Assembly: GCA_019637265.1 (NCBI GenBank) | Contig: JAHBVY010000014.1 | Span: 22,714 to 86,713, forward strand | Direction of reading: 5' to 3' | DNA length: 64,000 nt | DNA from: Polyangiaceae bacterium | GTDB lineage: Bacteria; Myxococcota_A; Polyangia; Polyangiales; Polyangiaceae | Part shown: positions 50,672 to 59,070 of the stretch, in pieces | How the letters are laid out: the number at the start of each line of letters is the position of its first letter | Position numbering within the stretch: the first letter of the stretch is position 1 | The notes under the pieces: model-generated | What the model was told of the DNA's origin: nothing | The model's input: the letters and a program-made list of their open reading frames with translations, nothing else | The model's database searches: none | Program-made: the position numbers and the translations under genes

Positions 50672-52902
50672 CGGTCCATCTTCACCACCTCCGTGGCTGC
50701 GCCCCGACCCCGCTCGCGCACTACCTCAAGGCGATCGGGATCCTGAGGATCGTCGCGCAGCAAAAGGATCCCGAAGTCCGCGGCTTCTGGCGCGACCAAC
50801 ATTTCTGCTTGCTCACTGTGCTCAGTAAGGCGGAGCTGGAAGCGTTTTTCCTTGAGGAGTATGCGCCGACGCCGTTCCTGTCGCCTTGGAATAAGGGGTC
50901 TGGCTTCTATGCAGCGAATGACAAGGGTCTCGCCCCCGTTGAGCGCTCACGCGCGCCTCGGTTCGAAGCGTTCCGTCGAGGGATCCTCGAAGCTCGCGTC
51001 CCGCTGGAGGCCATCACCAACGCAGACGCGGAAGTTCGGCGGCTCAAAGATCAAACGAAGGTGAAGAAGGGGGCGAAGCCAGCCCGGTCAAAGAATGACC
51101 CAGACTACAAGCGGGAGTTGGCTGCCGCTGAACGCGAGTTCAAACGGCTCAAGGCGGACCTCTACGAGCCTTTCGCCTTGGCGTGGCGAGGGCCTCACCG
51201 CGATTGGATGGACGCTGCGATGGTCTTGTCTCCCGAGGGAGAGCCCTCTTGGCCCGCGCTACTTGGGACGGGCGGTAACGATGGGCGGCTCGATTTCACC
51301 AACACTGCGATGCAGCGTCTGGGGGACTTGTTCGATCTAGATTCGGAGAAGGGGACTCCAGTTCCCGCAGCGAAATCCTTGCTGAGGACAGCGCTCTTCG
51401 AGATACCGTCGGCCGCCTTGCTAGACGCAGCGGTTGGACAGTTCCTACCAGGATCGGCGGGTGGTGCGAATGGCACGACGGGTCCAGACGCAGGGAGCCG
51501 GATTAACCCATGGGATTTCGTGCTGATGCTTGAGGGTGCCATCGCGTTTCGTGGACAAGCAACGCGGAGGCTGGGGGTGCGGGAGAGCATGCAGGCGGCG
51601 ATCCCCTTTGCTGTGACCTCGCAAGCTGTTGGGCATGCAACGCGAGGAGGCGAAAAAGATCTCCGGGGCGAGCAGTGGATGCCGTTTTGGGAGCACCCCG
51701 CGAGCTGGGAGGACGTGAGCGCGCTCTTTGGAGAGGGGCGCGCGCAGGTGGGTCGGTCGTCAGCGCGCCGCCCGCTTGATTTCGCCAGAGCAATCGCGAG
51801 GCTTGGCGTCAGCCGAGGGCTTGCCGGATTTGTTCGGTATGGCTACCTCGAGCGTAATGGCCAGAGCAACCTTGCAGTTCCCCTCGGGCGAATCGCCGTT
51901 GCTGCTCACCCTCGCGCTCGACTGATCGATGAGATCAGCGGATGGCTCGATCGTCTCGAGCGGGAGGCGCGAGACGCGCCTGCGAGGTTCTCCGTAGCGG
52001 TTGATGGGCTTACAGATGCGGTGTTCGACGTGCTCACGAGAGATGCTGAGCCAGCGCGCTGGCAGTCAGTGCTCGTGGCTATCAATGGAGTCGAGCGAGC
52101 CCAAGCAAGTGGTACTGCCTTCAAGATCGGGCCGTGTCCGCGGTTGTCTTCACTTTGGCTGGCCGCCGCGGGAGATGAGTCTCCCGAGTGGCGGCTCGCC
52201 CTCGCTCTCGGGAGTGCGGCGAGGAGGTACAAGGAAGGGCGTCCCTTCGATTCCGTGCGTGCACACGCGCTACCGCTCAACCCGAAGAAGAGCTGGAGCT
52301 ACGCGGTTGGTGCCGACAAGCGACTGCTGAACGATTCGCGCGTGGTGATGACTGGTCGTGACCCGGTGAACGACCTCATTTCTCTGGTTGATCGGCGGCT
52401 TGTCGAGGCCTCCCAGAGGGGAAGCCGTACGCTCCCCCTGGTTGCACAGGATGGTGCGGGTGCCAGACTTGCCGACCTGTCGCTGTTTCTAGCTGGCGAA
52501 GTCGATGTAGAGCGCGTCGTGACGCTTGGGCGCACCTTGATGGCGCTCGACTGGGCGCAGGTACGGCTACCTCGCGTGAGCATCAATGTGCATGACGATC
52601 GACCCGATGAGGCGTGGGAAGCGTTACGCTTGTGTACGCTCCCATTCGATATTCATCGACAAGCTATCGCCGCTGAGCCTGCAATGGTCAGGCGGCTTGC
52701 GGGTGGTGACGTCCCGGGTGCTGTCGAGTTCGCGCTGCGTCGTCTCCGCGCTTCGGGCTTCCGTCCACCGCTAGCTGTCGCGACCGCCGACCCAGCTACG
52801 GCTCGGCGCTGGGCCGCCGCGCTAGCCTTCCCCATCAACCCTGTCGTCGCTGCTGCGATGGCTGACCGTTTTGAGAACCCAACCGCCAGGGAGACCGCAT
52901 GA
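50668..52902 (+). CDS. csx17: Type I-G CRISPR large subunit Csx17 (Cas8g)
   Basis: 744 aa. The N-terminus HHLRGCAPTPLAHYLKAIGI, with LRIV after it, is the signature of Csx17, the Cas8-like large subunit of I-G effector complexes that recognises the PAM and holds the R-loop. FLSPWNKGSGFY near residue 70 and the GYLERNGQSNLAVPLGRI block near 390 are also family features. A Lys/Arg-rich helix pair (RRLKDQTKVKKGAKPARSK) may contact nucleic acid. It sits between cas3 and csb1 with four-base overlaps on both sides. Third-position A/T is more frequent here than in the backbone genes, suggesting horizontal origin. Confidence 0.9.
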   Translation: MTVHLHHLRGCAPTPLAHYLKAIGILRIVAQQKDPEVRGFWRDQHFCLLTVLSKAELEAFFLEEYAPTPFLSPWNKGSGFYAANDKGLAPVERSRAPRFEAFRRGILEARVPLEAITNADAEVRRLKDQTKVKKGAKPARSKNDPDYKRELAAAEREFKRLKADLYEPFALAWRGPHRDWMDAAMVLSPEGEPSWPALLGTGGNDGRLDFTNTAMQRLGDLFDLDSEKGTPVPAAKSLLRTALFEIPSAALLDAAVGQFLPGSAGGANGTTGPDAGSRINPWDFVLMLEGAIAFRGQATRRLGVRESMQAAIPFAVTSQAVGHATRGGEKDLRGEQWMPFWEHPASWEDVSALFGEGRAQVGRSSARRPLDFARAIARLGVSRGLAGFVRYGYLERNGQSNLAVPLGRIAVAAHPRARLIDEISGWLDRLEREARDAPARFSVAVDGLTDAVFDVLTRDAEPARWQSVLVAINGVERAQASGTAFKIGPCPRLSSLWLAAAGDESPEWRLALALGSAARRYKEGRPFDSVRAHALPLNPKKSWSYAVGADKRLLNDSRVVMTGRDPVNDLISLVDRRLVEASQRGSRTLPLVAQDGAGARLADLSLFLAGEVDVERVVTLGRTLMALDWAQVRLPRVSINVHDDRPDEAWEALRLCTLPFDIHRQAIAAEPAMVRRLAGGDVPGAVEFALRRLRASGFRPPLAVATADPATARRWAAALAFPINPVVAAAMADRFENPTARETA

Positions 52903-53897
52903 CCCAGATTGACCTCAGCAAACTCAATGAAGCCTCCCGTCTGCTCTTCTCGATCGAGCTGCGGCCGCTACAGGGCGATCGCTTTCAGCCGACGGGCTTC
53001 CCGAGTCTAGGAGCCGCAACCTACCAAACGAAGGAGGGTCAGAAGCTGCTCGTGGAGTCCGCGCAGAGTATGGCGAACCGCCTCGAGGAGACTGTTTGGG
53101 ACGCCGTGAATAATAAGCCGGTTCCGGCGCTTGATGGCATCAGTCACGTGACGGTCAGAAGGGGCAAAGAGTTCCTCACGGATACCATGCTCGAATCTCA
53201 TCGTCTGAATAGCCCCTATATTTTGGAAGAAAAGGACTCGGCGTTCGTCAAGGATCTGAAGAAGGAGCTTGGGACGCTCGAGAACGGACCGATTAACCGT
53301 AAGGTGCTCGCCGGGGTGCTGCTCAAGTATGACGTCGGGAGCTTGCTTCATGGCGTTTTTCTTGCGAAGAGCGAGCTCGCGGGTGGGCGCCTTCGGGTTG
53401 CACGGGCGCTTTCAGCCTTCATTGAGGCGAGCGGCGTGCGTGTCGCTGCGTCGGGAGGCGTGAAGAACGACCACGTGAACCCGGCGGGTGACACGAAAAG
53501 TGGGTTCGGCAATGTGCCCTTTGCGCGTGATGAGTTCACCGCCGAGAAGATCGTGATGCATGTCAACTTCGATCTCGCACAGGTGCGTGGCTATGGCCTC
53601 GGTGACAAGGCGGAGCGGCTGCTCATCCTCCTCGGGCTGTACCGTCTACGTAAGCTCATCGATGGCGATCTTCGCTTGCGCACTGCGTGTGATCTGGAAC
53701 CCGTGACGCGCGACCCGGTGGCAACGCGCCCTGAAGCATTCGTGTTGCCGAGTTTGAAACAACTAGAGTCCGATCTGAAGGTGTCTATCAAGGCTAACGC
53801 ATCGGAAATGAAACAGCGGGAGACGAGCTACACGGCGAAGATCGAATCTGCTAAGAAGAAGAACGCCGAGCAGGGTAGCGAAGACGGAGACGACTGA
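52899..53897 (+). CDS. csb1: Type I-G CRISPR Cas7 subunit Csb1 (GSU0053 family)
   Basis: 332 aa. The backbone protein that polymerises along the crRNA. Family signature near the start: LLFSIELRPLQGDRFQPTGFP, then GAATYQ and LLVESAQSMANRLEETVWD. Later, VGSLLHGVFLAKSELAGGRLR, ASGGVKNDHVNP and GFGNVPFARDEFTAEKIVMH are also characteristic of the GSU0053 group. The C-terminal 40 residues are Lys/Glu-rich and probably disordered. ATG overlaps the csx17 stop (ATGA), and its own stop overlaps the csb2 start (TGATG), so stoichiometry must be set by initiation strength. Confidence 0.92.
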   Translation: MTQIDLSKLNEASRLLFSIELRPLQGDRFQPTGFPSLGAATYQTKEGQKLLVESAQSMANRLEETVWDAVNNKPVPALDGISHVTVRRGKEFLTDTMLESHRLNSPYILEEKDSAFVKDLKKELGTLENGPINRKVLAGVLLKYDVGSLLHGVFLAKSELAGGRLRVARALSAFIEASGVRVAASGGVKNDHVNPAGDTKSGFGNVPFARDEFTAEKIVMHVNFDLAQVRGYGLGDKAERLLILLGLYRLRKLIDGDLRLRTACDLEPVTRDPVATRPEAFVLPSLKQLESDLKVSIKANASEMKQRETSYTAKIESAKKKNAEQGSEDGDD

Positions 53898-55492
53898 TGC
53901 CTACGATGGTGCTGCGTTTTCCTGGTGGTCGCTACCATGCGACACCAGGTGGCCATCACGTAAACGAGGGGCTGGTGGAATGGCCTCCGAGCCCTTGGCG
54001 CTTGGTGCGCGCGCTGATCGCGTGTGGGTACGCGACTCAGCGCTGGAACGAGGTGCCATCAGAGGGGCGACGCCTCGTCGAGTGTTTGAGTAGCGTATTG
54101 CCTGAGTACCGCCTTCCCAAGGCGGCGCTCGGGCATTCTCGGCACTACATGCCGCTCGGCGTGCTAGACAAGGGTCGAGAGAAGACAACGCTCGTGCTCG
54201 ACACCTTCGCAGATGTTGCGGATGGTAAACTGTGGGTACGCTGGCCCGTCACGATTGATAGAGACGCACAGCAGCTCTTCGACGTGCTCGTCGCGAACCT
54301 GGGGTACCTCGGGCGTGGTGAAAGTTGGGTCCTGGGCGAGCCTGCCGCTGATGATGCGGCGCTCCCGCCAGGGGGGCGCGCCTTCCCCCACTCTGCGGAT
54401 GTGCAGCCAGGGAGGGGTTTCGAACAGATCGCGCTCAGCGCTCCTGATCTTCCCGAGGTGTACTCGGCCTGGCGGGCGGACGACGTAGAGGTGGCAACCC
54501 AAGAACTCCAATTGCCTAGTGGAAAGAAGCTAACCAAGGCGCAGCAAAAGAAGGTGGATGATATCGAGGGTGCGTACCCCAAGGATATCATCGACTGCCT
54601 CCAGTGTGACACTGCCTGGTGGAAGGCGCGCAAGTGGAGTCGCGCCCCAGGGATGCGAACGGTTCTCTATTGGCGCGAGGGGAATGCGCTCGAGGTGGGC
54701 GCAGTCTCAGCGCCGCGTGCGTCTAGCCCGCCTCGTGTCGAGATGATGCTGCTCGCGCTCACGACGCCAAGTGGTTCGAAGTCCGCGCTGCCTTCCGTCG
54801 TCCGTACGCTTCCCCAAGCTGACCTGGTGCACAAGGCTGCGGTTTCGAAGCTGGGCCACGGCGGTGAGCCGTGCCCGGAGATCGTGGGCCGCAACGACGC
54901 AGGCCAGCCGCTCAAAGGTCATCAGCACGCGCACATCCTACCGGTCGACCTAGACAAGGACGGTCACCTCGATCACGTGGTTCTGTTCGCGTCGATGGGC
55001 CTTGGCGGGCGTGCACAGCAGGCGGTCAGGCGTGTGCGTAGTGTCGCCATGAAGGGTGGCGTTGGAGAGCTCCAAGTCGCGATCGCAGGGATTGGTGCGC
55101 TGGATGACCTACGGCAGGTGGGGTCGGAGCTATCTCTGGAGATTGTGGAGCTGCTCGGACCACCGGGTGGCGCCACCTCGTGGGTCAGCAAGACGCCCTT
55201 CGTCCCGCCACGGTATCTCCGGCGCTCGGGGCGCTCCTCCCTCGCAGGACAGGTTGCAGAGGAGCTGAGTGGTCGAGGCTTCCCCGTTGCGAGCGTGGAG
55301 GTCCTCGACTGGGAAGGAGAGAGGTTAAAGCTCCGCCACTACGTGCGCCGAAGGACGCGCGGCCCGCAGCCGCCGATGGACGCTGGCTACGCCCTGCGCC
55401 TCAGCTTTGAGCAGCCCGTAGCAGGCCCCATCTGCCTTGGCTACGGAAGTCACTTCGGCATGGGGCGCTTTGGAGCAGAGGCGCAGCAATGA
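53897..55492 (+). CDS. csb2: Type I-G CRISPR Cas5-Cas6 fusion Csb2 (GSU0054 family)
   Basis: 531 aa. Caps the crRNA 5' end through its Cas5 part and processes pre-crRNA through its Cas6 part. The N-terminus is typical: MVLRFPGGRYHATPGGHHVN and VEWPPSPWRLVRALIA. Further, KAALGHSRHYMPLG with a possible catalytic His, and in the C-terminal half a LKGHQHAHILPVDLDKDGHLDHVV block rich in His, which in this family forms the Cas6-like active region; the protein ends with a Gly-rich GYGSHFGMGRF loop typical of RAMP folds. Last gene of the I-G operon. In other I-G loci cas4-cas1 and cas2 follow, but here a type III operon does. Confidence 0.9.
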   Translation: MPTMVLRFPGGRYHATPGGHHVNEGLVEWPPSPWRLVRALIACGYATQRWNEVPSEGRRLVECLSSVLPEYRLPKAALGHSRHYMPLGVLDKGREKTTLVLDTFADVADGKLWVRWPVTIDRDAQQLFDVLVANLGYLGRGESWVLGEPAADDAALPPGGRAFPHSADVQPGRGFEQIALSAPDLPEVYSAWRADDVEVATQELQLPSGKKLTKAQQKKVDDIEGAYPKDIIDCLQCDTAWWKARKWSRAPGMRTVLYWREGNALEVGAVSAPRASSPPRVEMMLLALTTPSGSKSALPSVVRTLPQADLVHKAAVSKLGHGGEPCPEIVGRNDAGQPLKGHQHAHILPVDLDKDGHLDHVVLFASMGLGGRAQQAVRRVRSVAMKGGVGELQVAIAGIGALDDLRQVGSELSLEIVELLGPPGGATSWVSKTPFVPPRYLRRSGRSSLAGQVAEELSGRGFPVASVEVLDWEGERLKLRHYVRRRTRGPQPPMDAGYALRLSFEQPVAGPICLGYGSHFGMGRFGAEAQQ

Positions 55493-55649
55493 TATTTAAA
55501 GAGGGTCAAACATCGGCGCTCGGCTGGTGGAGAGCGCAAGGACAACGGCCCAGGGAGGGAGTTGTGAGCGTGGGTCTAATTGGTAAGGGACAGCAGTTAT
55601 CACGGTGTAAGATCATGTTGGCTGATGTTATGAGTTCAATGAGGGGGGT
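55493..55649 (+). promoter_or_regulatory. Gap between the I-G and type III operons, probable promoter
   Basis: 157 bp, more A/T-rich than the flanks (GATATTTAAAG at the left end; TAATTGG and GTTATGAGTTCAATG further on). No repeats or array scraps. It separates two otherwise gapless operons, so it probably carries the type III promoter; a GAGGGGGG ribosome site at 55641-55648 precedes the cas10 ATG. Confidence 0.45.
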
Positions 55650-57152
55650 ATGACCCGAGTTCATATCGAGTTCCAACGGGTTCAGACATGGCTCTTCGCG
55701 GTGCCGCGCCTGCGGGCGATAGTTGGCGCCAACGCGCTGCTCGGCAAGACCTTGCGCGTCGCTATGCCGGAACTGGCGCGCCAGACTGGGCGTGGGTGGG
55801 CGGTGGCTCCGGGCACTGAGAAGTACCCAGCTGCCGACACAAACGATCCGCTGAAGGACCACGACGACCCGAGCGCCGATGCGAAGGACGGCATCGTCTC
55901 GCGCGACGGCGGGCACTTCGAGGCACAGTTCGAGTGCGGCGCTGAGGTGTTCGTCGATGCCGCCGGGCAGCTCCTGCGCACGAGCTTGCCGGGCCTGCGG
56001 TTTCGCGTCTCCATTGACGGCGAGCCGCGCACCAAGAGCCAGGTGCATCTCTCGACCGAGCTGCCGGTGCTCGCGCCCTGCGAGTGGACCGGGCGCGGGC
56101 TCGCGTCAGCCGTCGTCGAGCAGGGGGACGAACGCCCTGGCGTCTCGCTCGACGTCGCGCAGCGGCATGAAGCCGCGCGGCGCACGGAAGACGGTACAGC
56201 CGTCGACGTTGCGAGTCTGCTAAGCGCGAAGACGAAGCTACGGAAGCTCGATCGCGCCCAAGAGCTGAAAGAGCTGGTAGGCAACGGCTACCTCGCGCTC
56301 ATTCATGCCGACGGCAACGGCGTCGGCAGCGGTCTCGGGAAGGACAAGACTGACAGTGAGCGCGCGACGTTCTTCCACAAGAACCGTGTGCTCCTGCGGC
56401 GCGCGGTGCAGCAGGCCATCGACGCGCACTGTCCTGACACCGGGCGCGCCCCGCTCATCCCGCTGATGCTCGGCGGTGACGACCTCTTGCTTGTTGCCCG
56501 CGCGGAGATCGCGCTGCCCTTCGTCGTCACGCTCTGCGCGGAGCTGGAGGCGCTCCAGGCGAACAGCTCTGGCTTCAAGCTGACCCTCGGCATCGGCGTG
56601 GTGTTCGCGAAGCACACCATCCCCATCCATCGGCTGCACGAGGTCGCCGAGCAGCTCGCGGCCTCCGCCAAGCGTCGCTTTCGTGGGCTCACAGAAGGCG
56701 AAGCTAAGCGCTCCGTCGTCGACTGGGCTGTGTTCAGCACCGCGTGGGTCGATGACCCCGAGGAGGTTCGTCGGCGTGACTGGCTGCGCGGCAGCAGCAT
56801 CGAGCTGCGCGTGCTCTCGCAGCGACCCGTCGATGTGTTGGGAGAGACGCAAGTCGAGTCGCTGCAAGGTCTCGTGCGTGGCGCGCAGCAGCTCGCACGC
56901 GCGCCGCGCTCGCAGCTTCGCTACCTCGTCGATCAGCTCCCACGCGGGCATGCGCTCTCGGAGCTGGCCTTCGCGGAGCTTCCGCAGGAGGCGAAGGGGC
57001 CGCTCGCCGAAGCGGGTGTGAGGGAGCCTTGGCGACGAACCGCGAACAACGGGCCGTGGCTCACGGCGCTGCTCGACCTCGTTGAGATCGCCGAGATTGC
57101 CCGGCTTGGTCGCAACACGGCGCGAGCAGATGAGGAGGCCGCCCATGTCTGA
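55650..57152 (+). CDS. cas10: HD-less type III CRISPR Cas10 with intact GGDD palm
   Basis: 500 aa, much shorter than ordinary Cas10 (700-1000). It starts directly in the first palm domain (IEFQRVQTWLFAVPRLRAIV, then GANALLGK), so the N-terminal HD nuclease is absent. The second palm has IHADGNGVG (D221) and the cyclase motif LMLGGDDLLLV (GGDD at 275-278), both intact, so synthesis of cyclic oligoadenylates is expected. A following helical region (HRLHEVAEQLAASAKRRF) and a C-terminal helical domain correspond to the D4-type part. No zinc-finger Cys set is obvious. It is the first gene of the type III operon and overlaps the next gene by 8 bp. With no HD, target DNA cleavage by Cas10 is not expected. 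Confidence 0.87.
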   Translation: MTRVHIEFQRVQTWLFAVPRLRAIVGANALLGKTLRVAMPELARQTGRGWAVAPGTEKYPAADTNDPLKDHDDPSADAKDGIVSRDGGHFEAQFECGAEVFVDAAGQLLRTSLPGLRFRVSIDGEPRTKSQVHLSTELPVLAPCEWTGRGLASAVVEQGDERPGVSLDVAQRHEAARRTEDGTAVDVASLLSAKTKLRKLDRAQELKELVGNGYLALIHADGNGVGSGLGKDKTDSERATFFHKNRVLLRRAVQQAIDAHCPDTGRAPLIPLMLGGDDLLLVARAEIALPFVVTLCAELEALQANSSGFKLTLGIGVVFAKHTIPIHRLHEVAEQLAASAKRRFRGLTEGEAKRSVVDWAVFSTAWVDDPEEVRRRDWLRGSSIELRVLSQRPVDVLGETQVESLQGLVRGAQQLARAPRSQLRYLVDQLPRGHALSELAFAELPQEAKGPLAEAGVREPWRRTANNGPWLTALLDLVEIAEIARLGRNTARADEEAAHV

Positions 57153-59070
57153 AAAGTGGGTTCGCCAGATGTTGACGGCCGAGTTCCTCTCGGACGCGCA
57201 CCTTGGCTCGGGCTCGGGTGGCGGCGGTATCGACGCGCTGGTCGCGCGCGACCGCCATGACCGGCCTGTCGTCTGGGCCTCACACGTCGAAGGTGTGCTG
57301 CGCGACGCTGCACGCAGACTTCATGGTGACGAGAAGGCCGGGGAATTCTTTGGCCGCGCAGGCGGCAAACAGCAGCGCGCGGTGTTCACCTCGCTCTACG
57401 CGAAAGACAACCCTGAGAGCCACATCTGGCGCTCGACGGCGCGCGAGGCGTTCGACAACCGCGCGCCGAAGGACGACACGCTGCGGGTCATCGAGTACGT
57501 GCCGAAGGGGACGAAGCTCGTCGGCGAGGTCGAGCTGCCCGCGAGCCAACTCGACACGCTGAAGCGGCTCGTGCAGGAGGTCGATGCGCTCGGCGGAGGT
57601 CGCTCGACCGGCGCGGGCCGCGTGAAGCTCTTGCTGTCGGAGGTCACGAGCTCATCGCGGAAGGTTGGAATCCCGACAGGTCGCCTCGTGCTGCTGCTCA
57701 AGAACCGCGATCCGCTGTGTGTCACCGCCACGGCGACGCCGGATAACCTGATCCCGAGCCTCTCCTTCGTGCCTGGCCGCACGCTCCTCGGCGCGGTCGC
57801 CGCATGGCTCATCGCCGAGGGCGACCGCGCCACGGCCACGCTGCTTACGTCGGGCAAGGTCTCCGTCAGTGATGCGCTGCCCTTGCCGCAGGCGCCCTCG
57901 AAGCTTGATGGTGTCGAGGTGCTGCCCGCACCGCTATCGCTCCAGAGCGAGAAGCCAAAGGGAGCAGCAGGTGAGTTGCCGTGGTGGGCGCAGCCACCAG
58001 CGGCGACCAAGCGTCTCGACGCGTGGGGCGCCAGGGAGAAGCTCAAGCGCCCTGAGGACGACCTCTTCGTGTACCGCGAAAGCGCCAGTGCGCCGTGGAC
58101 CACGTATCGGCCCGCTCGCCGTGTTCGTCTGCGCAACGGGCGGCCCGATCCTAAGCAGGCCGACGCATCACTCTTCGCCATCGAGCAGATCGTCGAGGAA
58201 ACACACTTCCTTGCGGAGCTGCATGGCTCCGTGGAGGAGCTGAAGAAGCTCGCCGACAAGCTCGCTCCAGTGCTCGAGGCGCGTCGCTGGTTGCGTGCCG
58301 GCCGTGCGGGGGCGCCCGTTGAGGTGGCGCAGCTCGCGTGGCTGAACGCTCCGGGTGCGATGAAGCCGGGCGGCACGGCGCGGCTCACGCTCACTTCAGA
58401 CCTGCTCGTGCGCGACGAGCATCTGCGCTGGCGCACCGCGCTCGATGCCGACGCGCTCAAAGCGTTGCTGGGCGAAGACGTTCAGCTTCGCGAGTTGCTG
58501 CAGGACAGCACGATGGTCCACGGCTTCAACGGCACCTCGCGCCTGTGGCGCATGCCTGCGGCGGCCATCCGGCGAGGCTCGGTGTTTGAGATCTCCGGCG
58601 CGGGCGTGGCAAAGCTCGCGGAGCACGCTGGCAGGCACGAATGGCTCGGAGAGCGGACCCACGAGGGCTTCGGGCGCTTCCGTCTTGATACTCCGCTGCC
58701 CGGCGTGACGAGCGAGGTCGGGTCGTTGCCGACGGTTCCCAATGTTGCGGAGGAAGCTATCGCCAAGAAGACGAAGGAGTGGTTCGACGCGTACGGGTCG
58801 TTGCCGAAGTCTGGTACCGGAAGCGATCGCAGGCCGAGCCTGTCGCAGTGGCTTGATCTTGCCTCTGACCTCACGCGGGGCGACGCGAGCGCGTTGAGCA
58901 GTCGCCTCAGCCCGACGACGGCGGGCGCCAAGGGCTGGAAGCACCGCGACGCGGAGGTGGTGCTCAAGAAGCTGCAGGCTGTTCAACAGCAGCAGCGGGC
59001 GCTCCACGTGCGCTTCTTTGTTCGCTGGCTGCGTGCCGGCTCGCGCGAGAAGACCAAGGGGGCACGATGA
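57145..59070 (+). CDS. Type III RAMP protein, probable Cas7-Cas5 (Csx10-like) fusion
   Basis: 641 aa from ATG at 57145 (the frame is open to 57082, but within cas10). N-terminal 210 residues are Cas7/Csm3-like: LTAEFLSDAHLGSGSGGGGI at the start, then WASHVEGVLRDAARRL and the Gly-rich loop GGGRSTGAGRVKLLL. A second RAMP unit begins at about residue 195 with IPTGRLVLLLKNRDPL and has LSFVPGRTLLGAVAAWLIAE, RLTLTSDLLVRDEHLRW, MVHGFNGTSRLWRMP and the Gly loop THEGFGRFRLDTP, which resembles Csx10 (Cas5 group) of type III-D. The C-terminal 110 residues are helical and could replace a separate Cas11. Two fused subunits in one chain are unusual. Confidence 0.78.
   Translation: MSEKWVRQMLTAEFLSDAHLGSGSGGGGIDALVARDRHDRPVVWASHVEGVLRDAARRLHGDEKAGEFFGRAGGKQQRAVFTSLYAKDNPESHIWRSTAREAFDNRAPKDDTLRVIEYVPKGTKLVGEVELPASQLDTLKRLVQEVDALGGGRSTGAGRVKLLLSEVTSSSRKVGIPTGRLVLLLKNRDPLCVTATATPDNLIPSLSFVPGRTLLGAVAAWLIAEGDRATATLLTSGKVSVSDALPLPQAPSKLDGVEVLPAPLSLQSEKPKGAAGELPWWAQPPAATKRLDAWGAREKLKRPEDDLFVYRESASAPWTTYRPARRVRLRNGRPDPKQADASLFAIEQIVEETHFLAELHGSVEELKKLADKLAPVLEARRWLRAGRAGAPVEVAQLAWLNAPGAMKPGGTARLTLTSDLLVRDEHLRWRTALDADALKALLGEDVQLRELLQDSTMVHGFNGTSRLWRMPAAAIRRGSVFEISGAGVAKLAEHAGRHEWLGERTHEGFGRFRLDTPLPGVTSEVGSLPTVPNVAEEAIAKKTKEWFDAYGSLPKSGTGSDRRPSLSQWLDLASDLTRGDASALSSRLSPTTAGAKGWKHRDAEVVLKKLQAVQQQQRALHVRFFVRWLRAGSREKTKGAR

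Noticed and set aside
55493..55649. CRISPR array remnant between the two cas operons
   Set aside because: No direct repeats of 20-40 bp are present in the gap.
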